Origin: Actinospica sp035493475
GTDB lineage: Bacteria > Actinomycetota > Actinomycetes > Streptomycetales > Catenulisporaceae
Direction: 5' to 3'
DNA length: 64,000 bases
Assembly: GCA_035493475.1 (NCBI GenBank)
Contig: DATJIF010000183.1
Location: 21,934 to 85,933, forward strand
Of this stretch, positions 17,162 through 25,979 are shown in pieces. The notes below the pieces were generated by a model. The model saw only the letters and a list, made by a program, of their open reading frames with translations. It did not search any database and had not been told where the DNA came from. The position numbers were made by a program, and so were the translations under genes. The first letter of the stretch is position 1. Every line of letters starts with the position of its first letter.

Positions 17162-17547
17162 GGGCGTACCTCTCGGTTCCAGCGCCGACGGCGGCGGCTG
17201 AGGATGAAGATCAGGGCGAGCAGCGGGAACGGCGGGTGGCCGTGCACGACGGCCAGCACCGTGAACGCGAGCAGCAGCGCGACGAGCACGGGCGCGAACG
17301 GCCCCGGGAACGGCGGGCGCACCCGTTCCGCGCGCTCGCGGACGATCGGCTGCGGAAGGTCCGCGAACAGGCTGCGCAGCTGGTCACGGGTGACGGCGGC
17401 GAGCGCGGCGTCCGCGCGTTGGTCGAATTCGGACTGGTCGAGCCGGCCGTCCGCGTAGTGCGCGGCGAGCGTGCGCAGAGCCTCCTCGCGCTCCGCGTCC
17501 GAGGCGCGCACCCGCGTGCGGTCGGGCTGCACGGGATATCGTTCCAT
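17149..17547 (-). CDS. DUF1707 small membrane protein
   Basis: A 132-aa protein with an N-terminal DUF1707 domain (RVRASDAEREEALRTLAAHYADGRLDQSEFDQRADAALAAVTRDQLRSLFADLP), followed by one or two hydrophobic segments (PFAPVLVALLLAFTVLAVVHG and PPFPLLALIFIL) and a basic tail. DUF1707 proteins are actinobacterial membrane proteins of unclear role. ATG 17547 is chosen; upstream codons in frame run into the promoter. Divergent from the MarR gene across about 75 bp. Confidence 0.85.
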   Translation of the reverse strand: MERYPVQPDRTRVRASDAEREEALRTLAAHYADGRLDQSEFDQRADAALAAVTRDQLRSLFADLPQPIVRERAERVRPPFPGPFAPVLVALLLAFTVLAVVHGHPPFPLLALIFILSRRRRRWNREVRPWRT

Positions 17548-17623
17548 GTCTGGAACTATAACTCCGCTAGGATAATACCCACCTGGTACGATCCTGGGAG
17601 ATTCCTGTGAGGAGCGCAACGCC

Positions 17624-18094
17624 ATGACCGAACTGCCGCCGAGCGTGGCGTTCCTGCTGTCCAGGCTCGGCTACGAGGTCAGCCGGGAGCTGGGCGAGGC
17701 GCTCGCCGAGTTCGGCATGGAGCAGCGCGAGTTCGGCCTGCTGCGGCTGCTCGCGGACCAGGAGGGGCACTCGCAGCGTGCGCTCGGGGCGATGCTGCGG
17801 ATCCCGCCGAACCGCATGGTCGCGCTCGTCGACGGGCTGGAGAAGAAGGGCTACGTGGCGCGCCGTACGCATCCGGAAGATCGTCGGGCGTACGCTCTGG
17901 CGCTCACCGAGGCGGGCAACGCGGCGCTCGGGCGGGCGTTCCAGGCGGCGTTCGGCGTCGAGGCGCACACCTGCGCGGCACTGGACGCGGCCGAACGCGA
18001 GCAGCTGCTGGCGCTGCTGCGGAAGATCGCCGAGGCCAGGATCGGCGACGGCGCCACCCCGCCCGGCCTGCACCCGGGCATGGTGGAACGCTGA
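17624..18094 (+). CDS. MarR-family regulator
   Basis: A 156-aa winged-helix regulator: EFGLLRLLADQEGHSQRALGAMLRIPPNRMVALVDGLEKKGYVARRTHPEDRRAYALALTEAG is the DNA-binding core (residues 36-100), with dimer helices at both ends. The start ATG 17624 has GAGGAG upstream. It is divergent from the DUF1707-LLM operon, which is its probable target. An AGGAT...ATCCT arm pair within about 17570-17600 could be part of the operator, but this is weak. Confidence 0.87.
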   Translation: MTELPPSVAFLLSRLGYEVSRELGEALAEFGMEQREFGLLRLLADQEGHSQRALGAMLRIPPNRMVALVDGLEKKGYVARRTHPEDRRAYALALTEAGNAALGRAFQAAFGVEAHTCAALDAAEREQLLALLRKIAEARIGDGATPPGLHPGMVER

Positions 18095-18104
18095 TACGGG
18101 CGAA

Positions 18105-18863
18105 TCAGCGGTATGACGCTCCGCTGGTCGCAGGGGTCTGCGGCCGGGTGATGTGCGCGACGAAGGAGTAGCGGTCGCCGCGGTACCAGGTGCGCACCCA
18201 CTCGACCGGCTCGCCGTCCTCGGTGTGGCTGTGCTGGCTCACCAGCAGCATCGGCGTGCCGACCTCGGTGCCGAGCAGCGCGGCCTCGCGCGGCGCGGCG
18301 GGCGCCGTCTCGATCGTCTCGGTCGCGTGCGCCACGCTGACGCCGAACTTCTCGCGCAGCGCCTCGTACAGCGAACCCGTGCGGGCCACGGCCGTCTCCA
18401 GGCCCGGGAAGCGGCGCGCCGAGACGTACACGCTCTCGATGGCCATCGGCGAGTCGTTCACGGACCGCAGCAGCTCCATGGACAGGATCCGGGCGCCGGG
18501 CCGCACGTCGAGGCGCTCGGCCAGCTCGTCCGTCGCCGGGAGGTACTGCGCGCCGAGGAACGACGTGTGCGCGTGCAGGCCCTCGGACTCGGCGTGCTCG
18601 GTGAAGCCGGAGACCATCAGCGGCCAGGCCAGCTTCGGCTCCGCGACGTACGTGCCGGAACCCTGACGGCGCACCAGGCGGCCCTCGGCGACCAGTTCGG
18701 TCACGGCCTTGCGGACGGTCGTGCGCGAGGTCCGGCACTCGACGGCGAGGTCGCGCTCCGGCGGGATGGACACGCCCGGCCGCAGCTGCGCGATCCGCTC
18801 GACGATGTTCTCCTTGACCTTCAGGTACCTGGGCTCGCGCAGGTTTTCTACCAGCGTCTCCAT
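18105..18863 (-). CDS. GntR/HutC-family regulator, DasR-like
   Basis: A 252-aa regulator with an N-terminal GntR winged helix (RPGVSIPPERDLAVECRTSRTTVRKAVTELVAEGRLVRRQGSGTYVAEPK, residues 29-78) and a C-terminal UTRA effector domain ending PVEWVRTWYRGDRYSFVAHITRP. The last stretch closely follows Streptomyces DasR, which senses phosphorylated amino sugars and controls chitin and N-acetylglucosamine use through dre operators. It lies 13 bp after the ROK regulator stop, in the same operon. dre-like sites occur before this operon (20120), before the chitinase (30368 and 30392) and before the lectin protein (62042), supporting a role in aminosugar control. It may be a DasR paralogue rather than DasR itself. 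Confidence 0.85.
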   Translation of the reverse strand: METLVENLREPRYLKVKENIVERIAQLRPGVSIPPERDLAVECRTSRTTVRKAVTELVAEGRLVRRQGSGTYVAEPKLAWPLMVSGFTEHAESEGLHAHTSFLGAQYLPATDELAERLDVRPGARILSMELLRSVNDSPMAIESVYVSARRFPGLETAVARTGSLYEALREKFGVSVAHATETIETAPAAPREAALLGTEVGTPMLLVSQHSHTEDGEPVEWVRTWYRGDRYSFVAHITRPQTPATSGASYR

Positions 18864-18876
18864 GTCTCTCCCCTGT

Positions 18877-20022
18877 TCATGATTCGATCATGGACCACAG
18901 CAGACCGAGTTCCTTGTGCGCCGCGGACGCGGCGGCGCCGAGCAGCGTGCCGTCCCAGCCGAGCCGCGAGTACTCGACGGTGAGGTGCCCGCCGAGGTAG
19001 GGCTCGTAGTCCGCGAGGGCGCCCCGGACGTGCTCCAGCAGCTCGGGGCCGAGCGCGCAGACCGGACCGCAGATGACCGCGCGCCGCACGTCGATGAGCT
19101 CGTACACCAGCTCCAGCAGCGCGGCGATGTTGCGCCCCGCGCGCTCGGCGGCCACGTCGTCGATGTGCCCCTGCGGCTGCTCGCCGCGCGGCGTCAACTG
19201 CAGCGACTGCCGCTGGCCGGTCAGGACGCTGATGCGCGCCGCGGCCTCCAGGCAGCCGGTGCGCCCGCACTCGCAGCGCAGCTGATGCGTACGCAGATTC
19301 AGGTGGCCCACTTCGCCCGCGCCGAAGCTCTCGCCCTGGAACAGCGCGCCGGACAGGATCAGCCCCGCGCCCACGCCGTCGCCCAGATAGAGCGAGATCA
19401 GCGTCGGCGACTTCCGCTCGTCCAGCGCCGCCTCGGCCAGCGCGCACGCGTCGCTGTCGTTGATCAGGTGGACCGGGTAGCCGAGCCGTTCGCCGAGCCA
19501 GCCGCCGAGGTCGTAGTCGTTGCGTTCCAGCAGCACGGACCGCGCGACCACGCCGCGCTGGTCCACGATCCCCGGCACCGCGACACCCACGGCCAGCACC
19601 GTGCGGCCCAGGCTCTCGGCCATCTTGCGCACCGCCGGGACCAGCGCGTCGATCATCGTGCGCGGGTCGCCGGTCTCGTCGTGCTGCTCGATGATCTGCC
19701 CGCGCAGCGACACCGCCGCGATCCGGAAGCCGTCCCGCACCAGCTGCACGCCGAGCACCGCGAACAGCCGCTCGTCCAGGTCCAGCAGCGTCGGCGGCTT
19801 CCCGCCCACCGACGGGCCGAGCCCGACCTCGCGGACCAACCCCTGCTCCAGCAGCTCCGCGACCAGCCCGGACACCGTCGCCGTGTTCAGCCCGGCCAGC
19901 CGCACCAGGTCCGCGCGCGAGATCCGCCCGCGCCCCTCGCTGATGTGCTGCAGCAGCAGCCGCCGGTTCACCGCCCGCACATCGGCCGGCGTGGCCTTTC
20001 CCGTCGCGCGCAGTGATTCCAT
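18877..20022 (-). CDS. ROK-family transcriptional regulator
   Basis: A 381-aa repressor with an N-terminal MarR-like HTH (ISRADLVRLAGLNTATVSGLVAELLEQGLVRE, about residues 34-65) and a ROK sugar-kinase-like domain: GVAVPGIVD, FGAGEVGHLNL and the zinc motif CECGRTGCLEAAA (about residue 250). ROK regulators bind sugars or sugar phosphates. First gene of a two-regulator operon with the DasR-like GntR gene. A perfect 25-bp tandem repeat containing a palindrome lies 31-81 bp upstream of the start and is a likely autoregulatory operator. Confidence 0.9.
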   Translation of the reverse strand: MESLRATGKATPADVRAVNRRLLLQHISEGRGRISRADLVRLAGLNTATVSGLVAELLEQGLVREVGLGPSVGGKPPTLLDLDERLFAVLGVQLVRDGFRIAAVSLRGQIIEQHDETGDPRTMIDALVPAVRKMAESLGRTVLAVGVAVPGIVDQRGVVARSVLLERNDYDLGGWLGERLGYPVHLINDSDACALAEAALDERKSPTLISLYLGDGVGAGLILSGALFQGESFGAGEVGHLNLRTHQLRCECGRTGCLEAAARISVLTGQRQSLQLTPRGEQPQGHIDDVAAERAGRNIAALLELVYELIDVRRAVICGPVCALGPELLEHVRGALADYEPYLGGHLTVEYSRLGWDGTLLGAAASAAHKELGLLWSMIES

Positions 20023-20053
20023 CGCCAGTTCTCGGTCGTGGTGTGGGCGGGGG

Positions 20054-20103
20054 GCTTTCCTTGGAAAGTAGCGTTACCGCTTTCCTTGGAAAGTAGCGTT
20101 ACC
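20054..20103. repeat. Perfect 25-bp tandem repeat with palindrome, probable ROK operator
   Basis: Two identical 25-bp units at 20054-20078 and 20079-20103. Each contains the palindrome CTTTCCTTGGAAAG followed by TAGCGTTACC. They lie just upstream of the ROK regulator start at 20022. Two helical repeats of a palindrome next to a regulator gene suggest autoregulation. Confidence 0.65.
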
Positions 20104-20119
20104 CTCCAACGGAAGTCAA

Positions 20120-20131
20120 TGGTCTCGACCA
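20120..20131. promoter_or_regulatory. dre-like (DasR-type) operator
   Basis: TGGTCTCGACCA matches the core of the DasR site TGGTCTAGACCA at 11 of 12 bases. It sits about 98 bp upstream of the ROK-GntR operon, whose second gene encodes the DasR-like protein, consistent with autoregulation. Confidence 0.55.
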
Positions 20132-20166
20132 ATCGGGACGCACCGCCCACACCCGACCGCGCTGAG

Positions 20167-21171
20167 TCAGCCCCCGTTCGCCGTGTCCGCCGGGGCCGGG
20201 GCGAGCGCCGGGAAGGTGTAGATGTAGCCGCCGCCCGGGCCGGAGGCGGTGACGAAGGCGCGGTCGGTGCCGGGCTCGATCGCGACGTGGGTCACGTTCG
20301 GGGCGTCGCCGGGGATTGCGACGCGGCCGATCTGGACGCCGGAGGGATCGAACTCGAGCACCTCGCTCGCACCGTAGACGGCCATGTAGATGTTGCCCTT
20401 GCCGTCCACGGTGAGCGAGTCGGTGTAGGCGTTGGAGCCGAGGCTGAGGTACGAGGCCGTGTGCAGCGTGACGGTGACGTCCGTGGACGCCGGGGAGGAG
20501 TACTGCTTGGCGACGTGGTCGAGCGTGCCGGAGAGGTCCTGGTCGATCCACAGCCCGCTCTGGTCCGCCGCCAACACGATGCCGTTCGGGTGCGCCAGAC
20601 CCGGCAGCGCGACCCCGGCCTGACCGTTCGCCTCGCGCAGGATGATGTTGCCGGTCCGCGAGGTGGGCGTGCCCTGATAATCGGCGATGTACATGTCCCC
20701 GTTGCCCGCGATCGCCATGTCGTCGGGCACGAACGCCGCGCCGCCCACGTTCGTGAGCACGTCGCCGATCTTGCCGGACGCGGGATCGTAGCTGACCACG
20801 CGTCCGCCCCCGCCGTCACCGTTCTTGAGGTCGCACAGGTACATCGTGCCGTCGGGGGCGAAGCCGATGCAGTTGAGCATGCTGACATCGTCCGTGTAGA
20901 GCCCGGTGGTCTTCCGGGTCTTGAGGTCGAGGCTCAGCAGCTTCGGCTGCCGCGCCGGAGCCGTCGTGTCGACGAAGTAGAAGTGGCCGTGGCTGTCGAA
21001 CGCCGCCCCCTCGAGACTCGTGCCGAACACCCTCGGATCGGGCCCGGCGACGGTGGCGAACCACTCGGCCGTGACCACGCGCGGACCCGCCGAACCGGAG
21101 CCCGACGCCGCCTGTCCCACCCCGGCCCAGAGCGCCCCGACCGCAAGCCCGGTGACCCTACGACCAACCAT
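20167..21171 (-). CDS. Secreted beta-propeller (SMP-30/NHL-like) protein
   Basis: A 334-aa protein with a short Ala/Gly-rich hydrophobic N-terminus (GLAVGALWAGVGQAASG) that looks like a signal peptide. The rest shows repeated propeller blades: FDSHGHFYFVDTT, FAPDGTMYLCDLKN, IAGNGDMYIADYQ, VDGKGNIYMAVYG and IEPGTDRAFVTASG. This arrangement is shared by SMP-30/gluconolactonase and NHL proteins, which bind or hydrolyse small molecules; no catalytic residue can be assigned with confidence. Single gene, convergent with nothing close; the ROK regulator lies downstream on the same strand. Confidence 0.75.
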   Translation of the reverse strand: MVGRRVTGLAVGALWAGVGQAASGSGSAGPRVVTAEWFATVAGPDPRVFGTSLEGAAFDSHGHFYFVDTTAPARQPKLLSLDLKTRKTTGLYTDDVSMLNCIGFAPDGTMYLCDLKNGDGGGGRVVSYDPASGKIGDVLTNVGGAAFVPDDMAIAGNGDMYIADYQGTPTSRTGNIILREANGQAGVALPGLAHPNGIVLAADQSGLWIDQDLSGTLDHVAKQYSSPASTDVTVTLHTASYLSLGSNAYTDSLTVDGKGNIYMAVYGASEVLEFDPSGVQIGRVAIPGDAPNVTHVAIEPGTDRAFVTASGPGGGYIYTFPALAPAPADTANGG

Positions 21172-21366
21172 TTTGCGCGCAATGAGATAGCCATGCGCCC
21201 CAGGGTTCCACGTCGTCGTGCTCTGCGACTGTAATGGTCACCCGCCACACTCACCCGTTCGTGGGGTTTGCCGCCCGGGCGCGGGACGGGCCGGGGGCCG
21301 GGCTGCTGTCATGACGGTGGACCGGTGGTTCCGGGCGTTCCGGACGTGTCGAGAGGATGGCGGAGC

Positions 21367-21900
21367 ATGGCGAGCACTTTCCAGCGGCAGAAGGTCGTCG
21401 GCGTGTTCGACGCGATGGACCCGCAGCAGCGGGGCTACCTCGTACGCGACGACTTCGCGGACCTCGCCGCGCGCTGGACGACACTGCGCGGCCTGGAACC
21501 GGACTCCGAGCAGTACGCGCAACTCCGCGAGATCATGCTCGGCTGGTGGGCCTCCCTGAGCTCCGCCGCCCTCGACCCCGAACGCGTCGTCCTCGACGAC
21601 GTCATGGCCGTCGTCGACCTGCTCCCGCACATGGCCGACGCCGTCACCGCGACCGCCGACGCCATGTTCGTAGCCATCGACGAGAACCGCGACGACCTCA
21701 TCTCCCGCACCGAATACCGCCAGCTCATCGAAGCCTGGAACGGCCGCCCCACCGACACCGACGAAGTCTTCGCCCTCCTCGACCTCGACGGCGACGGCTT
21801 CATCCAACGCGACGAGTTCCGCCTGCTCTGGTACCAGTTCTGGGCCGGCGACGACCCGCACGCCCCCGGCACCTGGGTCTTCGGCCGCCTCGAGGGCTAA
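21367..21900 (+). CDS. EF-hand calcium-binding protein
   Basis: A 177-aa cytoplasmic protein with EF-hand loops: a degenerate first loop (DPQQRGYLVRDDF, about residues 17-29), DENRDDLISRTEY (about 107-119) and a canonical loop DLDGDGFIQRDEF (about 139-151). The overall pattern resembles calerythrin/CabD-type actinobacterial calcium sensors. ATG 21367 follows GGCGGAG; the longer frame from 21268 is non-conserved GC-rich sequence. It ends tail-to-tail with the next gene, sharing four bases. The partner is unknown. Confidence 0.88.
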   Translation: MASTFQRQKVVGVFDAMDPQQRGYLVRDDFADLAARWTTLRGLEPDSEQYAQLREIMLGWWASLSSAALDPERVVLDDVMAVVDLLPHMADAVTATADAMFVAIDENRDDLISRTEYRQLIEAWNGRPTDTDEVFALLDLDGDGFIQRDEFRLLWYQFWAGDDPHAPGTWVFGRLEG

Positions 21901-22355
21901 CTCGCCCCCGACAGATCCTTCCGCTTCTTCGACGATGAACTGCTGCCGCCGACGCTCGGGATGTCGCCGCCGCCCCAGATCAGCAGGGCGATCAGGCCGA
22001 TGATGATCGCCGCGACGCCGAGGACGAGGGCGCCGCAGACGGCGGCGAGGGGTACGGCGAGGAGCAGCGTGACGCGGCTCTTGGCGAAGGGGCGGGCGAG
22101 GAGGACGCTGCCGAGGGCGAAGACGAGGGCACCCGCGGCGAGGACGGCGACTCCGGCCTTGGCGTGCAGCGACTCGTGCCAGGCCAGGCGCACGGTCGCG
22201 ACGCTCAGCAGGCCGCTGATGCTCTCGTGCTTCGCCTTGGTGACGACGTAGGCGAGCGGGCCGCCGATGCCGGCGAGTTGCAGTACGAGTCCGCCGCTGA
22301 TCCAGCGGGCGCGGTGCTCGACGGGTCGCAGTGTGGAGGTTCCCCCGAATGACAT
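21897..22355 (-). CDS. Small multi-span membrane protein of unknown function
   Basis: A 152-aa protein with three or four hydrophobic segments (GGLVLQLAGIGGPLAYVV, AGVAVLAAGALVFALGSVLLA and VTLLLAVPLAAVCGALVLGVAAIIIGLIALLIW) and a Ser/Lys-rich cytoplasmic tail. I do not recognise the family. ATG 22355 is followed by coding sequence of normal codon use. It is convergent with the EF-hand gene and its 3' end overlaps that gene's stop. Confidence 0.7.
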   Translation of the reverse strand: MSFGGTSTLRPVEHRARWISGGLVLQLAGIGGPLAYVVTKAKHESISGLLSVATVRLAWHESLHAKAGVAVLAAGALVFALGSVLLARPFAKSRVTLLLAVPLAAVCGALVLGVAAIIIGLIALLIWGGGDIPSVGGSSSSSKKRKDLSGAS

Positions 22356-22422
22356 GGCGGCCAGCGTAACGAAACGCCGGCCGCCATGCGGTCTATTACT
22401 CCAGCTTTACAGGTTCACGGCT

Positions 22423-25400
22423 TTACGCGGTGGTGCCGATCACCTGCAGCTCCGAGGCCTGAGCGCCGTTCTGCACGCTGTTGGCCGTGAAGCTGAGCCG
22501 GACGTACTGGTCCTTCGTGCCGCTCGGCAGGTTGATCGACACCGTGTTGCCCGTGGACGGGTTGAAGGTGTACGTCGCCGAGCTCACGAGCGTGGCCCAG
22601 GTGCTGTTGTCCGTGCTGCCCAGGACCGAGAAGGTCTGGGTCCTGGTCTGCCAGGCGCTGGACGGCGGCAGGTCCACGGTGACCGAGCTGAGCGAGTCGG
22701 ACGCGCCCAGGTTGACGGTCAGCGTGGTCGGCCAGGCGCCGTTCGTGCCCTCCCAGTACGTGCTCGTGTCGCCGTCGTCGGCGTTCGAGGCCACGTAGGT
22801 CTGGGTGGAGCTGCTCGCGCTGATCGGAGCGTTCAGCGCCAGGTTGGACGGGGTCGTGCCGCCACCACCGCCGCCGCCGGACGTGGTCGTCCCCGGGAAG
22901 ATCTCGAACTCGGACAGCTGCGCCGCGCTCCAGCCGGTGTTTCCGGTGAAGGACAGCTCAAGGTACTGATCCGTCGTGCCGGACGGCAGGTTGAAGCTGA
23001 CGGTGTTCCCGGTGGACGGGTTGAAGGTGTACCCGGCCGAGCCGACCAGCGTGGTCCAGGTGCTGCCGTTGGTCGAGCCGAGCACGGAGAGGGTCTCGGT
23101 GCGGGTGGCCCAGGCCGAGGACGGCGGCAGGGTCAGGGTGACCGAGCCGAGCCCGTACGAGGCGCCGAGGTTGGCGGTCAGCGTCTGCGGGTAGGCCGAT
23201 CCGTCCAGGCTCTCCCAGTAGGTGCTGGTGTTGCCGTCGTTGGCGTTGGCCGCCGGGTAGCCGGAGGCGTTGCTGCTCGAGCTCAGCGTGGCGGTGGCCG
23301 CGAGGTTGGTGGTCGAGCCGATGCCGGTGCCGGACAGGCCCACGGTGGTGGGGCTGTTGTTGGCGTTGCTGGTCACGGTCAGGGTGCCGGTGCGGCTGCC
23401 CGCGGCGGACGGGGTGAAGCCGACCGTCACCGTGCACGAGGCGTTGACCGCGAGCGAGCCGCAGTTGTTCGTCTCGCTGAAGTCGCCGCCCGCAGTGACC
23501 CCGGAGACGGTGGCCGCGGCGGTGCCGGTGTTGGTCACCGTCACGGTCTTGGTCGCCGCCGCCGAGCCGACGACGGTGCTCGGGAAGGCGAGCGACGCCG
23601 GGTTCGTGCTGAGGATCGGTCCGGCCGCGGTGCCGGTGCCGGACAGGCTCACCGTGTCGGTGACGCCGCCGGCCACGACGGTCAGCGAGCCGGTGCGGCT
23701 GCCGGACGCGGTCGGGGTGAAGGTGACGCTCACCGAGCAGCTGCCGTTCGCCGCGATGGACGAGCCGCAGTTGTTGGTCTCGGCGAAGTCTCCGCTGGCG
23801 GAGATCGAGGAGACGGACGCGGCCGAGCTGGTCGGGTTGCTCACCGCGACGGTCTGCGCCGCGCTGGTCTGGCCGGTGACCGCGGAGCCGAAGTTCAGCG
23901 CGCTCGGACTGACCTGCACCGAGGACGCCGGGTACGGCGGGTAGACCGGGGTCGGGTTGGTGCCGGAGCACTGCGTCGGGCTGATGCCGGAGTTGCCGCC
24001 GCCGTCGGTGATGGCGAAGCTGGCGCCCTCGCAGCTGTAGCTCGGTGCGTTGCCCAGATTGGCCTGCGCCACGCCGGTCGCGGTCACGTTCGTCATCGAC
24101 GCCGCGCCGCCGGTCTGCTCCTGCAGCGCGAACGTTCCGGTGCCCTGGATGCTGACGTTGCTCAGGTTGACGCCGCTGACCGTACCCTCGACCCACTGGA
24201 TCGCCTCGTACGGGCTCTGCTGGATCAGGGCGTTGCTGACGTTGATGGGCCCGGTGATGGCGCCCTGGCTGCCGTCGAACCACAGCGCGCCGACGCCGAA
24301 CTGCCAGTTCGGGTCGAGGTCGCCGTCCCGGATCATGGTGTTGTTCGAAACGGTGTACAGGCCGACCGGCGTGGAGCTGAAGCGCTGGGCGACCGTGATG
24401 CCGCCGCCCTGCGTGATGCCGGTGTCCACGACGCGGTTGCCGCTGATCGTGTTGTTGTTGCCGCCGTAGCCCGCGATGCCGTTGGCCAGCTGCTGCAGCT
24501 GCACGGTGTTGTTCGAGATCGTGTCCTGCGCGTCGGCCCCGAGTCCGGAGTCGGCCCACAGCGCGATGCCGTCGTCACCGGTGTTGCGGATGTCGCTGTT
24601 GGTGATCGTCGAGCTGGTCACGCCGCCGTGCAGGTTGATGCCGTCGGCCGTCGTGTCCCGGATCCGCATGCCGCTGAAGGTCAGATTCGTCATCGGGCCG
24701 TCCATCCAGGCCCCGACCTTCATGTGCTCGATCCAGATGTTCGAGACCGTCGAGTTGCTCAGCGCGCCGCCGATTCCGTTGACCTGTGCACTGTCGTCAC
24801 GCTGCTGCACGTTGCCGAAGATGGCGAAGTTCTGCAGCTTGACGTTCGTGCTCGGATTCGGTGCCGAGTTGCCGTAGAAGCCGGGCGCGGTGCCCGTCAC
24901 GGTCGAGTACCACATGCCAGCGCCGGCTATCGTCACGTTGTTGACGCTGATGTGGCCGGGGATGTTGTACGTGCCCTGCGGAATCCACACGGTCCCGCCC
25001 GAGCCCGCCGCCGCGATGGCCGCGTTGAACGCGTTCGTCGCGTCGGCCACGCCGGTCGAGTCGGCGCCCTCGCTGGTGACCGAGACCGAGCCCGCGGGCT
25101 GGCTCAGCGGCGCCGCCACGTCCTCGAAGTCGGCGAGGTCGATCGTGTACGAGGACGCGGTGTCCTCCGAGTCGACCTGCAGCTTGAAGGTCGTGCCGGC
25201 CGGATACGTGGTGCTGAACAGCCGGTGCGTCTCGTCGTAGAAGTGGTGCTGGTTCCCGCTGCTGGGCGTGTTCGTGAACGGATAGCTGCCGTAGTACCAG
25301 CTGTACGCGTTCGTCAGGCTGAAGTCGGTCTGCTTGGTCCCGTTGACGTACAGCGAGAGCGGCGCCGTGTAGACCGAGCCGGACGACGTGTCCGGGATGC

Positions 25401-25731
25401 TGTACCGGAAGTCGATCGAGTTCGTGGCGATCGGCGTGGTGAAGGTGACGTACGAGCCGGACCCCTGCAGCGAGACGGCCTCGCGGCCGGACGCCTCGTC
25501 GGCCAACTGGCCCTGCGTGTAGCTCGGCCCGATGATCGAGCCGTTGGTCGGCGAGCCCTCCGCCTGCACCTCGACGTAGGGCAGGCTCGCGCCCGCACCC
25601 CCGGTCGCGGTCGAGGCGGCCGCCGCGGTACCGGCGGTCACGGCCGTCAGGCCGGTGGCCAGCAGCGCGGCACCTCCGGCGGCCGTCAGTACTCTTCGTA
25701 GCGTGCGCATGAACGTGGGTTGAGACACCAA
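22423..25731 (-). CDS. Secreted alpha-1,3-glucanase/mycodextranase-like protein (GH87-type beta-helix)
   Basis: An 1102-aa exported polysaccharidase. Order: Arg-rich signal peptide ending TAGTAAAAS (about residue 40); a CBM6-like beta-sandwich (YVEVQAEGSPTNGSIIG...AVSLQGSGSYVTF, about 50-200); a parallel beta-helix beginning DSTGVADATNAFNAAIAAAG and GTVWIPQGTYNIPG (about 220-600); two choice-of-anchor-D domains sharing ETNNCGS (about 615-815); and two F5/8 type C carbohydrate-binding domains (about 820-1100) joined by a Gly-rich linker. This architecture fits GH87 enzymes that cut alpha-1,3-glucan in fungal walls or mutan. GTG 25731 is preferred because AAGGAG lies six bases upstream. A pectin-type beta-helix hydrolase is the alternative. 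Confidence 0.78.
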   Translation of the reverse strand: MVSQPTFMRTLRRVLTAAGGAALLATGLTAVTAGTAAAASTATGGAGASLPYVEVQAEGSPTNGSIIGPSYTQGQLADEASGREAVSLQGSGSYVTFTTPIATNSIDFRYSIPDTSSGSVYTAPLSLYVNGTKQTDFSLTNAYSWYYGSYPFTNTPSSGNQHHFYDETHRLFSTTYPAGTTFKLQVDSEDTASSYTIDLADFEDVAAPLSQPAGSVSVTSEGADSTGVADATNAFNAAIAAAGSGGTVWIPQGTYNIPGHISVNNVTIAGAGMWYSTVTGTAPGFYGNSAPNPSTNVKLQNFAIFGNVQQRDDSAQVNGIGGALSNSTVSNIWIEHMKVGAWMDGPMTNLTFSGMRIRDTTADGINLHGGVTSSTITNSDIRNTGDDGIALWADSGLGADAQDTISNNTVQLQQLANGIAGYGGNNNTISGNRVVDTGITQGGGITVAQRFSSTPVGLYTVSNNTMIRDGDLDPNWQFGVGALWFDGSQGAITGPINVSNALIQQSPYEAIQWVEGTVSGVNLSNVSIQGTGTFALQEQTGGAASMTNVTATGVAQANLGNAPSYSCEGASFAITDGGGNSGISPTQCSGTNPTPVYPPYPASSVQVSPSALNFGSAVTGQTSAAQTVAVSNPTSSAASVSSISASGDFAETNNCGSSIAANGSCSVSVTFTPTASGSRTGSLTVVAGGVTDTVSLSGTGTAAGPILSTNPASLAFPSTVVGSAAATKTVTVTNTGTAAATVSGVTAGGDFSETNNCGSLAVNASCTVTVGFTPSAAGSRTGTLTVTSNANNSPTTVGLSGTGIGSTTNLAATATLSSSSNASGYPAANANDGNTSTYWESLDGSAYPQTLTANLGASYGLGSVTLTLPPSSAWATRTETLSVLGSTNGSTWTTLVGSAGYTFNPSTGNTVSFNLPSGTTDQYLELSFTGNTGWSAAQLSEFEIFPGTTTSGGGGGGGTTPSNLALNAPISASSSTQTYVASNADDGDTSTYWEGTNGAWPTTLTVNLGASDSLSSVTVDLPPSSAWQTRTQTFSVLGSTDNSTWATLVSSATYTFNPSTGNTVSINLPSGTKDQYVRLSFTANSVQNGAQASELQVIGTTA

Positions 25732-25979
25732 AGACTCCTTGAGCGAGATCCGACGCAGCGTTGGGACGGCGGTGTCGATGCAAGGAGGACCGTAACGCGC
25801 TAGACATCGCTCTGCAATATCTAGACGGAAAATCGAGAGTTCTTGCCCGAAGCTCGCAAGATCAAAAGATCGTGGCAGCGACTACCGCGGTGATCCACCG
25901 GAGCCCCAAAGATCGACAGTCGCACCAGCGCAGGATTCAACCCAGAGCCCGCAATTTCCCGATCAGAGCCGAACGATGC

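Noticed and set aside
17570..17600. MarR operator from AGGAT...ATCCT arms
   Set aside because: Arms are only five bases with a 17-base centre, too weak to report as a feature.
22267..25701. An 1144-codon plus-strand open frame
   Set aside because: Antisense shadow of the GH87-type gene; translation is Arg/Val/Gly repeats without motifs.
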